Origin: Telluribacter roseus
Lineage (GTDB): Bacteria; Bacteroidota; Bacteroidia; Cytophagales; Spirosomataceae
Direction: 5' to 3'
Assembly (NCBI RefSeq): GCF_017355915.2
Contig: NZ_JAFEUV020000008.1
Span: forward strand, 62,001-126,000
Length of the DNA: 64,000 nucleotides
Shown: positions 36,272 to 45,375 of the stretch, piece by piece
Position numbering within the stretch: the stretch's first letter is position 1
Layout: every line of letters begins with the position of its first letter
Position numbers and translations under genes: made by a program
The notes under the pieces: generated by a model
Told to the model about the DNA's origin: nothing
Databases searched by the model: none
What the model saw: only the letters and a program-made list of their open reading frames with translations

Positions 36272-37468
36272 ATGAACAAATACATTAAAGAGCTGGGGGA
36301 AATTGCCGGTAAGCAGACACGTACTATTGTAGGGTTAATGTCAGGTACTTCACTGGATGGGCTTGATGTAGCTCTTTGTCATATTACAGGTAGCGGTATG
36401 GCTACCCAACTTGAACTAAAAGAGTTTACTACCGTCCCCTATACCGATGCCTTCCGGAACGAAGTACGGAAGATTTTTGCTAAGCCTGAGATTTCCTTTC
36501 AGCAACTCTGCCTGCTCAATCCGCATATCGGAAAGGTACATGCCCAGATGATTCTGGACTGCCTCGCCAGCTGGAATGTAGCTCCCGCTGAGGTAGACCT
36601 TGTTGCGAGCCACGGGCAAACTGTATTTCACGCTCCTCAGAAGCAGCACAACCTCACCAACTATCCCAATGCTACCCTGCAGATTGGCGATGGTGACCAC
36701 ATAGCAGTTAAGACCGGGATAATCACCCTTAGCGATTTCCGCCAGAAGCATATAGCGGCCGGTGGTGAAGGAGCACCCCTGGCGGTATATGGCGACTACC
36801 TGCTCTTTTCCAAGAAGGATGAAAACCGAATTCTGCTCAACATGGGTGGCATCGCCAACTTTACCTATCTTCCCGGCACTCTGGATGCTACTGAGGTATT
36901 TACCACCGATACCGGACCCGGCAATACATTAATAGATGCATTCTCAAGGCGCTTTTTCGAAAAGTCTTATGATGAGAATGGAGCGATAGCGGCGAGTGGC
37001 CATGTTAATGAGGATCTGCTTCGCTTTCTGAAAAGGAACCCGTTCTTCGAGGCACCTTTCCCTAAGACCACCGGACCTGAGGTCTTCAACCTTGACTTTG
37101 TCCGGAACGCCCAGCAGCGGAGCGGTACTACCTCCATGACTCCCGAAGACCTGATGGCTACCCTTACCCGCTTCAGTGCCGATACCATAGTAGATGCAAT
37201 CCGAAAAGTGATTCGTCCGGAGGAGTCGTATGTAATGTATGCAAGCGGAGGAGGGGCACACAACCCGGTACTGATGCGCCACATCCGCGAACAACTACCC
37301 GACCTGCCGCTATACCTGACCGATGAACTGCGTATTGCGGGCGATGCCAAGGAAGCCGTACTATTTGCCGTTCTGGCTAATGAGACTGTAGCGGGTGGTA
37401 ATACCGACTTTGGTACCAGAGAGGGAGTACCCAGTGTTACTATGGGAAAAATATCCTTTCCGGGCTAA
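36272..37468 (+). CDS. anmK: Anhydro-N-acetylmuramic acid kinase
   Basis: Cleaves the 1,6-anhydro ring and phosphorylates anhydro-MurNAc to MurNAc 6-phosphate for cell wall recycling. The 398-aa product has the ASKHA nucleotide-binding start GLMSGTSLDGLD at 21-32, SHGQTVFH, LLNMGGIANFTYLP, TDTGPGN and the late ASGGGAHNPVL motif. murQ is not in the window. The next gene follows 47 bp later; an operon is likely. Confidence 0.95.
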   Translation: MNKYIKELGEIAGKQTRTIVGLMSGTSLDGLDVALCHITGSGMATQLELKEFTTVPYTDAFRNEVRKIFAKPEISFQQLCLLNPHIGKVHAQMILDCLASWNVAPAEVDLVASHGQTVFHAPQKQHNLTNYPNATLQIGDGDHIAVKTGIITLSDFRQKHIAAGGEGAPLAVYGDYLLFSKKDENRILLNMGGIANFTYLPGTLDATEVFTTDTGPGNTLIDAFSRRFFEKSYDENGAIAASGHVNEDLLRFLKRNPFFEAPFPKTTGPEVFNLDFVRNAQQRSGTTSMTPEDLMATLTRFSADTIVDAIRKVIRPEESYVMYASGGGAHNPVLMRHIREQLPDLPLYLTDELRIAGDAKEAVLFAVLANETVAGGNTDFGTREGVPSVTMGKISFPG

Positions 37469-37515
37469 CTTTGTTCTTTCAAAATCCGGTAGACCCTCAT
37501 CATATACCTAATCAC

Positions 37516-38715
37516 ATGTACGATATCATTATAGTAGGCGGAGGAATCGTGGGTATAGCCACGGCCCTTCGCCTGAAAGAGCAGCGCCCATCCTTAAAGC
37601 TACTGGTACTGGAGAAAGAGTTGGAAGTGGCCATGCACCAGACAGGTCATAACAGTGGCGTGATTCACTCGGGCTTGTACTACAAACCCGGAAGCCTCAA
37701 AGCCACGAACTGTATCAGGGGGTATCAGATGCTGCTGGATTTTTGTGATAAGGAAGGAGTACCTTATGATCTGTGTGGGAAGATAGTAGTAGCTACCCGG
37801 CCCGAGCAGATCCCGATACTGAATGGATTGTACGAGCGCGGAATGCAGAATGGCCTGACTAAGAACCGGAAAATTACGCTGGGGGAGATGCGGGAAATAG
37901 AGCCGCACGTCAATGGGCTAGAAGGGATCTGGGTACCCTATACAGGTATCATAGACTACAAAGCAGTTACCGAAAAATACGCCGAGCGTGTACGTAGTTT
38001 GGGTGGTGAAATAAAATTTGGAGAGAAAGTAATTGATATACGTAATCAGACTGGCCGCACCGAACTAGTAACCCAAAAAGGTACTACCTATACTACCAGG
38101 CTGGTGGTGAATTGTGCCGGCCTATACTCCGACAAGGTAGCTCAGCTCACCCAACCCGAAGCCATTAAGCTACGGATCGTACCATTCCGCGGTGAGTACT
38201 ACAAGATCAAGCCAGAAAAGCACCATCTGGTCCGAAACCTCATTTATCCTGTACCGGATCCTAACTTCCCCTTCCTTGGCGTACACTTTACCCGCATGAT
38301 TGGAGGAGGTATTGAGGCTGGGCCTAACGCTGTACTTGCTTTCCGGCGGGAAGGATACAATAAGCTTGATGTAAATATGACGGAGTTCTGGGAGACACTG
38401 GCCTGGCCTGGTTTCCGGAAAGTGGCTGCTAAGTACTGGCGTACGGGACTTGGTGAGTACTATCGTTCCTTTTCAAAAGCAGCTTTCACCAAAGCACTGC
38501 AGGAGCTGATTGCAGACGTTCAGGAAGAGGATCTGATACCGGGTGGTGCGGGTGTGCGGGCTCAGGCCTGCGACTACGAAGGTGGACTGGTAGATGACTT
38601 TGCTATTCTGGAAAGTGCGCATGCCATTAACGTGTGTAATGCTCCGTCACCGGCGGCTACTTCATCACTCTCCATCGGTCAGACTGTTTCCGAGCGGGTA
38701 TTAGCAAGATTATAA
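37516..38715 (+). CDS. lhgO: L-2-hydroxyglutarate oxidase
   Basis: FAD-dependent oxidase/dehydrogenase that turns L-2-hydroxyglutarate back to 2-oxoglutarate, passing electrons to the quinone pool. The 399-aa product has the dinucleotide motif IIIVGGGIVGIATA at its N-terminus, the HNSGVIHSGLYY block near 50-61, and RGEYYKIKPEK and GGGIEAGPNAVLA segments typical of LhgO. The ATG at 37516 is preferred over a TTG at 37471 that would precede the Rossmann motif with unrelated residues. Followed by a strong terminator. Confidence 0.93.
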   Translation: MYDIIIVGGGIVGIATALRLKEQRPSLKLLVLEKELEVAMHQTGHNSGVIHSGLYYKPGSLKATNCIRGYQMLLDFCDKEGVPYDLCGKIVVATRPEQIPILNGLYERGMQNGLTKNRKITLGEMREIEPHVNGLEGIWVPYTGIIDYKAVTEKYAERVRSLGGEIKFGEKVIDIRNQTGRTELVTQKGTTYTTRLVVNCAGLYSDKVAQLTQPEAIKLRIVPFRGEYYKIKPEKHHLVRNLIYPVPDPNFPFLGVHFTRMIGGGIEAGPNAVLAFRREGYNKLDVNMTEFWETLAWPGFRKVAAKYWRTGLGEYYRSFSKAAFTKALQELIADVQEEDLIPGGAGVRAQACDYEGGLVDDFAILESAHAINVCNAPSPAATSSLSIGQTVSERVLARL

Positions 38716-38734
38716 TAACAAAAAAATAGTAAAT

Positions 38735-38770
38735 AAAGAAGAGGCCGGTGGAAACATCGGCCTCTTCTTT
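38735..38770 (+). terminator. Intrinsic terminator of anmK-lhgO
   Basis: A perfect 13-bp stem AAAGAAGAGGCCG / CGGCCTCTTCTTT with a 10-nt loop. Confidence 0.88.
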
Positions 38771-38933
38771 ATTATCCAAAATCCAGAAAATAATATTCAC
38801 GCCTTTCTTTTTTGGCACAGCTATTGCTCACTAAGATACTACATATGCCGAAGGGTATATTATGCACACTATTTGTTCGTAGAGCCTTTTACAGTACCAT
38901 ACACTAAGTGATCATTGATTGAAGCCTTGATTA

Positions 38934-38965
38934 TTGGTTCAAGTAACAGTTTGGGCTTAAGTTTG
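38934..38965 (+). promoter_or_regulatory. Promoter of the giant T9SS gene
   Basis: TTG at 38934-38936, 21-nt spacer, TAAGTTTG at 38958-38965. If real, the mRNA has a leader of roughly 210 nt. Confidence 0.55.
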
Positions 38966-39184
38966 TAACTATTATTGTACATAATATACTTTAATCACCT
39001 CCTCTGATGAAAAATTATTTTGCATTTAATCAAGGGCCGTTCGGCTTTCTTTTTCAACCTCCGTACCTGCGGAAATCACTATCTAATTACACTGCCAAGC
39101 AGTCGTATCTGCTGCGATCTATCTGTTCTTGAACCTAGACAGAGCCATTTTCAGAACTTCTAATTGTAAGTAATATTCCTCCTC
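38966..39184 (+). other. Long leader before the giant T9SS gene
   Basis: No convincing gene. A small GCCG-TT-CGGC hairpin near 39037-39046 is followed by TTTCTTTTT and could act as an early terminator. A 41-codon open frame (39007-39132) begins MKNYFAFNQG, as does the true gene with MKN, but has no other support. Confidence 0.4.
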
Positions 39185-42100
39185 ATGAAAAATTCTGTAC
39201 AAGACTATTGTGTCCTCACATTTTGTAACCGAATTGGACAAAAAAGGTACAATAATTTGTTTTATTGTTCTTCATCAATCTTGAAACTACCCGCGAGATT
39301 TATTATTCTTGCTCTACTACTATCCTTTTTAGGAGCCTTTTCGTATGCTACACCCAAGGCTAAGGTAATCTCAGGTGAAGATAACCAGCGCTATCTGGCA
39401 CTCATGCTTGTAAATGATAATGAAGATGATGATTACAGGCCTACCATTGAAGCGGCCCATAGTTTAGGGTTTAACGCGGTATATCTTACGGTAAGATGGG
39501 ATGTTATCAAATGTAAGAATGGTGAGTGTGCTACAAATCCCAATTGGCAGCCAACAGATTATTGGCAACAGGTAGATCAGGAAATAGAGAAAGCTAAATC
39601 ATTAGGAATGAAAGTAGCTTTACGAATTCATCTTGGATCTGCTGACCTTAATCGCTTTGGATTTCCTGCCAATAGATCAGAATATCTTTGGGGAGCTGGT
39701 ACACACATGAAAACGCCAGAGGGTAATATTCACCTGGGTGGATGGCAATTCCGTATGTTTAGCTATTCGAAGCAATCGACCATTGATCGTGCTAAAGGAT
39801 TTGTTGGTGAGGTTTTGGGAAGGTACCGCAGTCTGATTAATGAGAATAGGCTTCTATTTGTTTCGGTAACAACAGGTACCTCACAGGAGCTGGAATACAA
39901 TTACTCTTATGATTTGGATTACTCTGATGATATGGTAAACCAATACCGTGAGTGGCATAAGAACAAATACTGTACTGACCCTATGGTTGCGCCCAGAGAT
40001 TTTAATTCTGAACAGGGAAAGAGGTGGTATACCTTCCGTCATAAAAAGCTGAAGGAATTTATTGATCAGATGGCGGGGCATATTAAGTCCTTCGACTCAC
40101 GGATTAAGGTTGTACTCGATTTTGGCTCCTCATTCGATGGTATGTCTCGTAGAAGGGGAACGATGGCTTTCAAAGATTTAACGGAGAAAGTTGACGGATT
40201 GAAAGTAAATGATGACTATACCTATGACCACCGATTTTCGATGGATATACTTCGTGGGAGCTTGCCCGGGAAGTGGATTATGAACGAAGTATTGCCCTAT
40301 GATGATAGATTCTACCTGATTCCCGAATTTATTAATAGCAGTTACGCACACGGAGCCAAGGTATTCTGTGTTGTAACAGGTGATCCGTTTAAGTTGTATG
40401 CCATGGCTTCTGTGTATACCCAAGTACGGGATCAGTGGATAGCAGGTAGTAAGGGAACCATGTCGCCACTTCCTACAACGGGCTCAGTTAACTACAACTT
40501 TTCCGATATTTTCAATGCCAACTTTAGCTATAATAGATTCACTACGGCAACCGGAAGAAATATATACCAGGAGTGGTTGGATCAGTACAATAAGAACCCT
40601 TCTAATGCAAAGGCCGTCAATGTAAGCTTGGATGACAGCGGTATAAATGATAATGCTGCATGTGGTACCTGTACACCGCCCGCAGCACCAGTACTTACTG
40701 CAAATCCTTCTTCTATCACAAACGGTCAGAGCACCACCCTTACGGCTAGTGGATTCTCAGGTACCGTAACCTGGTCAACGGGTCAGACGGGTAGCAGCAT
40801 TAGCGTGAACCCTGGTCAAACAACTACCTATACCGCTTCATGCAGTATTAACGGCTGTACCAGTCCGAATGCCAGCATTACTGTAACGGTCAATGCCCCT
40901 GCTCCTGTGCAGGAACCACCGGTCAACTGCACTACTCCTGCAACAGGCTATGCTACTCGTAAGCGCTGGACCAACATTGGCGGCAAGACCATCAGCGACC
41001 TGGCTAATCAGACCAACAACTTCAACAAAGCTCCTAACACTACCAGCAACCTGACCGAACTCCGGACTGAGACGAACTGGGGTGACGCCTACGGACAGCA
41101 GATCCAGGGATACATCACAGCACCCCAGACAGGTAGCTACACCTTCTGGATTTCCAGCGATGATCACAGTGAACTATGGTTAAGTACCAGTGAAGATCCA
41201 GCCGGTATGCAGCGTATAGCCAGAGTGACAGATTGGACTAATCCTTTGCAATGGGACAAGGAGTCGAACCAGAAGTCAGTAACCATCAACCTGACGGCCT
41301 GCCAGCGCTACTACTTCGAGATCCGTCATAAGGATGGTGACTGGTGGGATAACCTGGCCGTAGGCTGGTCTAAGCCCGGACAGTCTACCTCTGCACCAGC
41401 TGAGATTGTGCCTGGTTCGGTACTGTCACCTTATACCAGCAGTGCCCCGGTATGTACGCCACCTTCGGCCCCATCATTGAGTGCGAGTGCTTCCAGCATC
41501 ACCGCTGGTCAGAGCACGACCCTTAGCGCCAGCAACTGCTCAGGTACCGTGACCTGGTCAACCGGCCAGACCGGCAGCAGCATCAGCGTGAGCCCAGCTC
41601 AGACTACTACTTACACCGCTACCTGCAGCGCTAACGGCTGTACCAGCTCTAACGGTAGTGTCACCGTTACAGTGAATGCCCCAGTACAGGCGCCGGCACC
41701 AGCTCCTGAGCAGCAACAACCCATCAGCGGCGGCTGTGTAGTCAACAAGGTGCGCCTGGTATTCCGTACCGACTGCTGCTTCCACCGCCTGAATGGCGCC
41801 AGACTGCAGGGTAGCAACGACCAGAACAGCTGGACCAACCTCTATAACTTTACAACAGATGGGAATGGCAAGTGGCAGGAGTTTAGCTTCAGCAACTCGA
41901 CCAGCTACCGCTACGTACGCTTTGTCGCCGCTCCCAACAGTGCCGGTGAGCTGGTAGAGCTGGAATTCTACAACGGTGTTCAGAAGCTGTCAGGTACCGT
42001 ATTCGGATCATCAGGCAACTTCAACAACGATCCCAAGTACAGCTTCCAGCGTGCCATGGACGGAGCAGTAGGAGAGATGTGGCACGGCGCCAGCCAGGGT

Positions 42101-44746
42101 ACCCACAACTTCGTAGGCCTTGACCTGTCATCATGCAGCAGCACCGCCTGTACACCACCTTCGGCCCCATCATTGAGTGCAAGTGCTTCCAGCATCACCG
42201 CTGGTCAGAGCACGACCCTTAGCGCCAGCAACTGCTCAGGTACTGTAACCTGGTCAACGGGCCAGACCGGCAGCAGCATCAGCGTGAGCCCAGCTCAGAC
42301 AACCACCTACACCGCTACCTGCAGCGCCAACGGCTGTACCAGCTCTAACGGCAGCGTCACTGTTACGGTGAATGCCCCGGTATGTACGCCACCTTCGGCC
42401 CCATCATTGAGTGCGAGTGCTTCCAGCATCACCGCTGGTCAGAGCACGACCCTTAGCGCCAGCAACTGCTCAGGTACCGTAACCTGGTCAACGGGCCAGA
42501 CCGGCAGCAGCATCAGCGTGAACCCAGGTCAGACAACCACCTACACCGCTACCTGCAGTGCTAACGGCTGTACCAGCTCCAACGGCAGCGTGACCGTTAC
42601 GGTGAATGCCCCGGCACCAGCTCCCGAGCAGCAACCCGTCAGCGGTAGCTGTGTAGTCAACAAGGTGCGCCTGGTATTCCGTACCGACTGCTGCTTCCAC
42701 CGCCTGAATGGCGCCAGACTGCAGGGTAGCAACGACCAGAACAGCTGGACCAACCTCTATAACTTTACAACAGATGGGAATGGCAAGTGGCAGGAGTTTA
42801 GCTTCAGCAACTCGACCAGCTACCGCTACGTACGCTTTGTCGCCGCTCCCAACAGTGCCGGTGAGCTGGTAGAGCTGGAATTCTACAACGGTGGTCAGAA
42901 GCTGTCGGGAACCGTATTCGGATCATCAGGCAACTTCAACAACGATCCCAAGTACAGCTTCCAGCGTGCCATGGACGGAGCAGTAGGAGAGATGTGGCAC
43001 GGCGCCAGCCAGGGTACTCACAACTTTGTAGGCCTTGACCTGTCATCATGCAGCAGCACCGCCTGTACGCCACCTTCGGCCCCATCATTGAGTGCGAGTG
43101 CTTCCAGCATCACCGCTGGTCAGAGCACGACTCTTACTGCCAGCAACTGCTCAGGTACCGTAACCTGGTCAACGGGTCATACCGGCAGCAGCATCAGCGT
43201 GAGCCCTGGTCAGACTACTACCTACACCGCTACCTGCAGCGCCAACGGCTGTACCAGCTCTAACGGCAGCGTCACTGTTACGGTGAATACGCCGGCAGCG
43301 GAACAGAATAACAACTGTAATACTCCTGCAGCAGGCTATGCTACTCGTAAGCGCTGGACCGGCATTGGTGGTACGTCCATCAGCGACCTAGCTAATCAGA
43401 CCAACAGCTTTACCAAAGCTCCTAACACCACCAGCAACCTGACCGAACTCCGGACTGAGACGAACTGGGGTGACGCCTATGGGCAGCAGATCCAGGGCTA
43501 CATTACAGCGCCTCAGACAGGTAGCTACACATTCTGGATTTCCAGCGACGATAACAGTGAACTGTGGCTAAGTACCAGCGAAGATCCAGCCGGTATGCAA
43601 CGTATAGCCAGAGTGACAGGATGGACCGATCCTTTGCAATGGAACAGAGAGTCGAACCAGAAGTCAGCAACCATCAACCTGACGGCTTGCCAGCGCTACT
43701 ACTTCGAGATCCGTCATAAAGAAGGTGAAGGTGGAGATAACCTGGCCGTAGGCTGGTCTAAGCCTGGACAGTCTACCTCTGCACCAGCTGAGATTGTACC
43801 TGGTTCGGTACTGTCACCTTATACAAGCAGCAACAGTGCGTGCGTGGCACCAGCTGCGCCAGTAGTGTCAGCTAATGTCGCTACTATCACTGCTGGTCAG
43901 AGCACGACCCTAACCGCCAGCGGCTGTACGGGTACTATCAGCTGGTCGAATGGACAGAGCGGCAACAGCATCAGCGTGAGCCCTGGTCAGACAAGTAGCT
44001 ACACCGCTACCTGTAACGTTAACGGTTGTACGAGCCCTGGAGCTAGTGTGACAGTTACAGTTACCAATGCAGATCGGACCGATGCCAACACCAACTGCTC
44101 TACTCTTGAAGGATTCCTGGATGTTGCAGATTGTGGTATCATATCGGGATGGGTGTACGACAGAAGCAATCCAAATGCGGTACTCAAAATAGATATCTAT
44201 GATAACTTCAATGGTGCTACCCTGATTCAAAGTGGAATCACAGCGGGCAACTTCCGTCAGGACCTCCTCAACGCTGGCAAGGGCAACGGTAACCACGGGT
44301 TCCAGATAAGTACTCCTGCGCAACTGAAGAATGGCCAGAACAGAAACATCAGTGTCCGGGTAAATGGATGTAGCTATACATTGAGTAACTCATTCAAGGT
44401 ATTCCAATGCTCATCGAATGCACGCACCGGTGCTGAGGAGGAGGAAGAGGTAAAAGAAGTGAGTATGGCCAACACGGAGCTGAAAGTGGTATCTGACCAG
44501 CGTATGGCAGCCTGGCCTAACCCAACAAAAGGCGAACTGGAGGTAAGCTTCTACGTAGAAGAGCAGAAGGAGGCCGTGCTTTCAGTAGTGGATATGATGG
44601 GTGTGAGCCGTTACGAGCAGAAGATCAAAGGAGCCGGACAGCATCAGGAGAAAATAGACCTCTCTCATTCAGCAGAAGGTATCTACATTATCCAGCTGAA
44701 AAAGGCTAATAGTCTCGAAACAAAGAAAATAATAGTAACCCACTAA
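39185..44746 (+). CDS. Giant modular T9SS-exported glycoside hydrolase-like protein
   Basis: A 1853-aa secreted protein. Order: signal peptide (hydrophobic core about 38-54); TIM-barrel-like GH-A/GH42-like domain (about 65-480) with glutamates at 235 (GTSQELEY) and 368 (IMNEVLPY), the same as in the paralogue at 14287; Ig-like repeat 1 (496-571); PA14 domain (582-753); Ig 2 (757-832); discoidin (F5/8-like) module (851-988); Ig 3 and Ig 4 (989-1142); second discoidin-like module (1156-1293); Ig 5 (1294-1369); second PA14 (1378-1549); Ig 6 (1553-1628); a GWVYDRSNPNAV domain with GNGNHGF seen in other Cytophagales; and a type IX sorting domain (AWPNPTKGELEV) over the last 80 residues. Carbohydrate binding is inferred from the modules. 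The n-region before the signal core is unusually long, so the true start is uncertain. Confidence 0.8.
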   Translation: MKNSVQDYCVLTFCNRIGQKRYNNLFYCSSSILKLPARFIILALLLSFLGAFSYATPKAKVISGEDNQRYLALMLVNDNEDDDYRPTIEAAHSLGFNAVYLTVRWDVIKCKNGECATNPNWQPTDYWQQVDQEIEKAKSLGMKVALRIHLGSADLNRFGFPANRSEYLWGAGTHMKTPEGNIHLGGWQFRMFSYSKQSTIDRAKGFVGEVLGRYRSLINENRLLFVSVTTGTSQELEYNYSYDLDYSDDMVNQYREWHKNKYCTDPMVAPRDFNSEQGKRWYTFRHKKLKEFIDQMAGHIKSFDSRIKVVLDFGSSFDGMSRRRGTMAFKDLTEKVDGLKVNDDYTYDHRFSMDILRGSLPGKWIMNEVLPYDDRFYLIPEFINSSYAHGAKVFCVVTGDPFKLYAMASVYTQVRDQWIAGSKGTMSPLPTTGSVNYNFSDIFNANFSYNRFTTATGRNIYQEWLDQYNKNPSNAKAVNVSLDDSGINDNAACGTCTPPAAPVLTANPSSITNGQSTTLTASGFSGTVTWSTGQTGSSISVNPGQTTTYTASCSINGCTSPNASITVTVNAPAPVQEPPVNCTTPATGYATRKRWTNIGGKTISDLANQTNNFNKAPNTTSNLTELRTETNWGDAYGQQIQGYITAPQTGSYTFWISSDDHSELWLSTSEDPAGMQRIARVTDWTNPLQWDKESNQKSVTINLTACQRYYFEIRHKDGDWWDNLAVGWSKPGQSTSAPAEIVPGSVLSPYTSSAPVCTPPSAPSLSASASSITAGQSTTLSASNCSGTVTWSTGQTGSSISVSPAQTTTYTATCSANGCTSSNGSVTVTVNAPVQAPAPAPEQQQPISGGCVVNKVRLVFRTDCCFHRLNGARLQGSNDQNSWTNLYNFTTDGNGKWQEFSFSNSTSYRYVRFVAAPNSAGELVELEFYNGVQKLSGTVFGSSGNFNNDPKYSFQRAMDGAVGEMWHGASQGTHNFVGLDLSSCSSTACTPPSAPSLSASASSITAGQSTTLSASNCSGTVTWSTGQTGSSISVSPAQTTTYTATCSANGCTSSNGSVTVTVNAPVCTPPSAPSLSASASSITAGQSTTLSASNCSGTVTWSTGQTGSSISVNPGQTTTYTATCSANGCTSSNGSVTVTVNAPAPAPEQQPVSGSCVVNKVRLVFRTDCCFHRLNGARLQGSNDQNSWTNLYNFTTDGNGKWQEFSFSNSTSYRYVRFVAAPNSAGELVELEFYNGGQKLSGTVFGSSGNFNNDPKYSFQRAMDGAVGEMWHGASQGTHNFVGLDLSSCSSTACTPPSAPSLSASASSITAGQSTTLTASNCSGTVTWSTGHTGSSISVSPGQTTTYTATCSANGCTSSNGSVTVTVNTPAAEQNNNCNTPAAGYATRKRWTGIGGTSISDLANQTNSFTKAPNTTSNLTELRTETNWGDAYGQQIQGYITAPQTGSYTFWISSDDNSELWLSTSEDPAGMQRIARVTGWTDPLQWNRESNQKSATINLTACQRYYFEIRHKEGEGGDNLAVGWSKPGQSTSAPAEIVPGSVLSPYTSSNSACVAPAAPVVSANVATITAGQSTTLTASGCTGTISWSNGQSGNSISVSPGQTSSYTATCNVNGCTSPGASVTVTVTNADRTDANTNCSTLEGFLDVADCGIISGWVYDRSNPNAVLKIDIYDNFNGATLIQSGITAGNFRQDLLNAGKGNGNHGFQISTPAQLKNGQNRNISVRVNGCSYTLSNSFKVFQCSSNARTGAEEEEEVKEVSMANTELKVVSDQRMAAWPNPTKGELEVSFYVEEQKEAVLSVVDMMGVSRYEQKIKGAGQHQEKIDLSHSAEGIYIIQLKKANSLETKKIIVTH
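40670..40897 (+). repeat. Ig-like repeat 1 of the giant gene
   Basis: A 228-bp unit coding for a 76-residue domain with NGQSTTL, GTVTWSTGQTGSSISV and TTTYTASC; the most diverged of the first five copies. Confidence 0.85.
40928..41443 (+). repeat. PA14-coding repeat, copy 1
   Basis: 516 bp, same length as copy 2 at 43316-43831 and closely similar at DNA level. Encodes GSYTFWISSDDHSELWLS, the PA14 sugar-binding-type fold. Confidence 0.85.
41453..41680 (+). repeat. Ig-like repeat 2
   Basis: 228-bp unit, nearly the same DNA as repeats 3, 4 and 5. Confidence 0.9.
41735..42148 (+). repeat. Discoidin-like module repeat, copy 1
   Basis: 414 bp; by eye about five mismatches to copy 2 at 42650-43063. 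Encodes a Cys-containing module with LQGSNDQNSWTNLYNF and YRYVRFVAAPNSAGELVELE. Confidence 0.9.
42149..42376 (+). repeat. Ig-like repeat 3
   Basis: 228-bp unit directly followed by repeat 4, separated by two codons. Confidence 0.9.
42383..42610 (+). repeat. Ig-like repeat 4
   Basis: 228-bp unit; its SISVNPGQ differs from SISVSPAQ of repeats 2 and 3. Confidence 0.9.
42650..43063 (+). repeat. Discoidin-like module repeat, copy 2
   Basis: 414 bp, almost identical to copy 1; the visible amino-acid change is V to G in the EFYNG-QKLS segment. Confidence 0.9.
43064..43291 (+). repeat. Ig-like repeat 5
   Basis: 228-bp unit; carries STGHTG in place of STGQTG. Confidence 0.9.
43316..43831 (+). repeat. 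PA14-coding repeat, copy 2
   Basis: 516 bp, same length as copy 1 with more differences than the discoidin pair (for example EGEGGDN against DGDWWDN). Confidence 0.85.
43841..44068 (+). repeat. Ig-like repeat 6
   Basis: 228-bp unit, diverged (SANVATITAGQSTTLTASGC), closing the repeat block. Confidence 0.8.
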
Positions 44747-44788
44747 ATAATTACGGTGGCTGTTGGGGGATAATTTCTTAACAGCCAC

Positions 44789-44819
44789 TTGTAATTCAAT
44801 TTGTTAACCTCTATATTTG
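44789..44819 (+). promoter_or_regulatory. Promoter of the rplM operon
   Basis: TTG at 44789-44791, 20-nt spacer, TATATTTG at 44812-44819, about 80 nt before the start of rplM. Confidence 0.75.
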
Positions 44820-44898
44820 CAGTCCCATTTTGAGGTGGGACTGCATTTTTTTATAGTAATTTACTGAAAATCAATTTATAATTCTTTTTTTGTTAATC

Positions 44899-45342
44899 GT
44901 GGATACGTTAAGCTACAAAACCATCTCGGCGAACAAAAACACAGTAAATAAGGAGTGGGTCGTGATCGACGCCAAAGGAGCAGTGCTAGGCCGTTTGGCC
45001 AGCCAGATCGCTATGATCATCCGTGGCAAGCACAAGCCAAGCTTCACTCCCCATGTTGACTGTGGTGATAACGTTATCGTTATCAACGCCGACAAAGTAA
45101 AGCTGACCGGTAACAAGATGACCGACAAAATTTATGTCCGTCACACAGGTTACCCAGGAGGTCAGCGTTTTCAGACGCCTCGTGAGCTGCTGTCGAAGCA
45201 CCCGGAGCGCGTAATTGAGAAGGCCGTGAAAGGTATGCTTCCTAAAAACCGTCTGGGACGTCGCCTGTTCACTAATCTTCATGTGTATGCCGGTGCTGAG
45301 CACCCGCACGTTGCACAGCAACCCAAAGAAGTTAAGTTGTAA
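44899..45342 (+). CDS. rplM: 50S ribosomal protein L13
   Basis: Early-assembling large-subunit protein, 147 aa. I place the start at a GTG (44899): the peptide [16 protein letters not shown] is exactly how Bacteroidota L13 proteins begin, while the frame upstream offers only a TTG at 44890. Typical segments are [32 protein letters not shown] and [12 protein letters not shown]. It is followed after 33 bp by rpsI, the universal pairing. Confidence 0.96.
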   Translation: MDTLSYKTISANKNTVNKEWVVIDAKGAVLGRLASQIAMIIRGKHKPSFTPHVDCGDNVIVINADKVKLTGNKMTDKIYVRHTGYPGGQRFQTPRELLSKHPERVIEKAVKGMLPKNRLGRRLFTNLHVYAGAEHPHVAQQPKEVKL

Positions 45343-45375
45343 GTCGTTGACAACGAATAACGCAAAAGCGAACTA

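Noticed and set aside
39007-39132. A 41-codon frame in the leader of the giant gene
   Set aside because: No homology or ribosome-site evidence; kept only as a possible leader element in the findings.
40670-44068. Repeats that could suggest a CRISPR array
   Set aside because: The units are 228-516 bp, in frame, and code for known domain folds within one gene; there are no short repeats with unique spacers.
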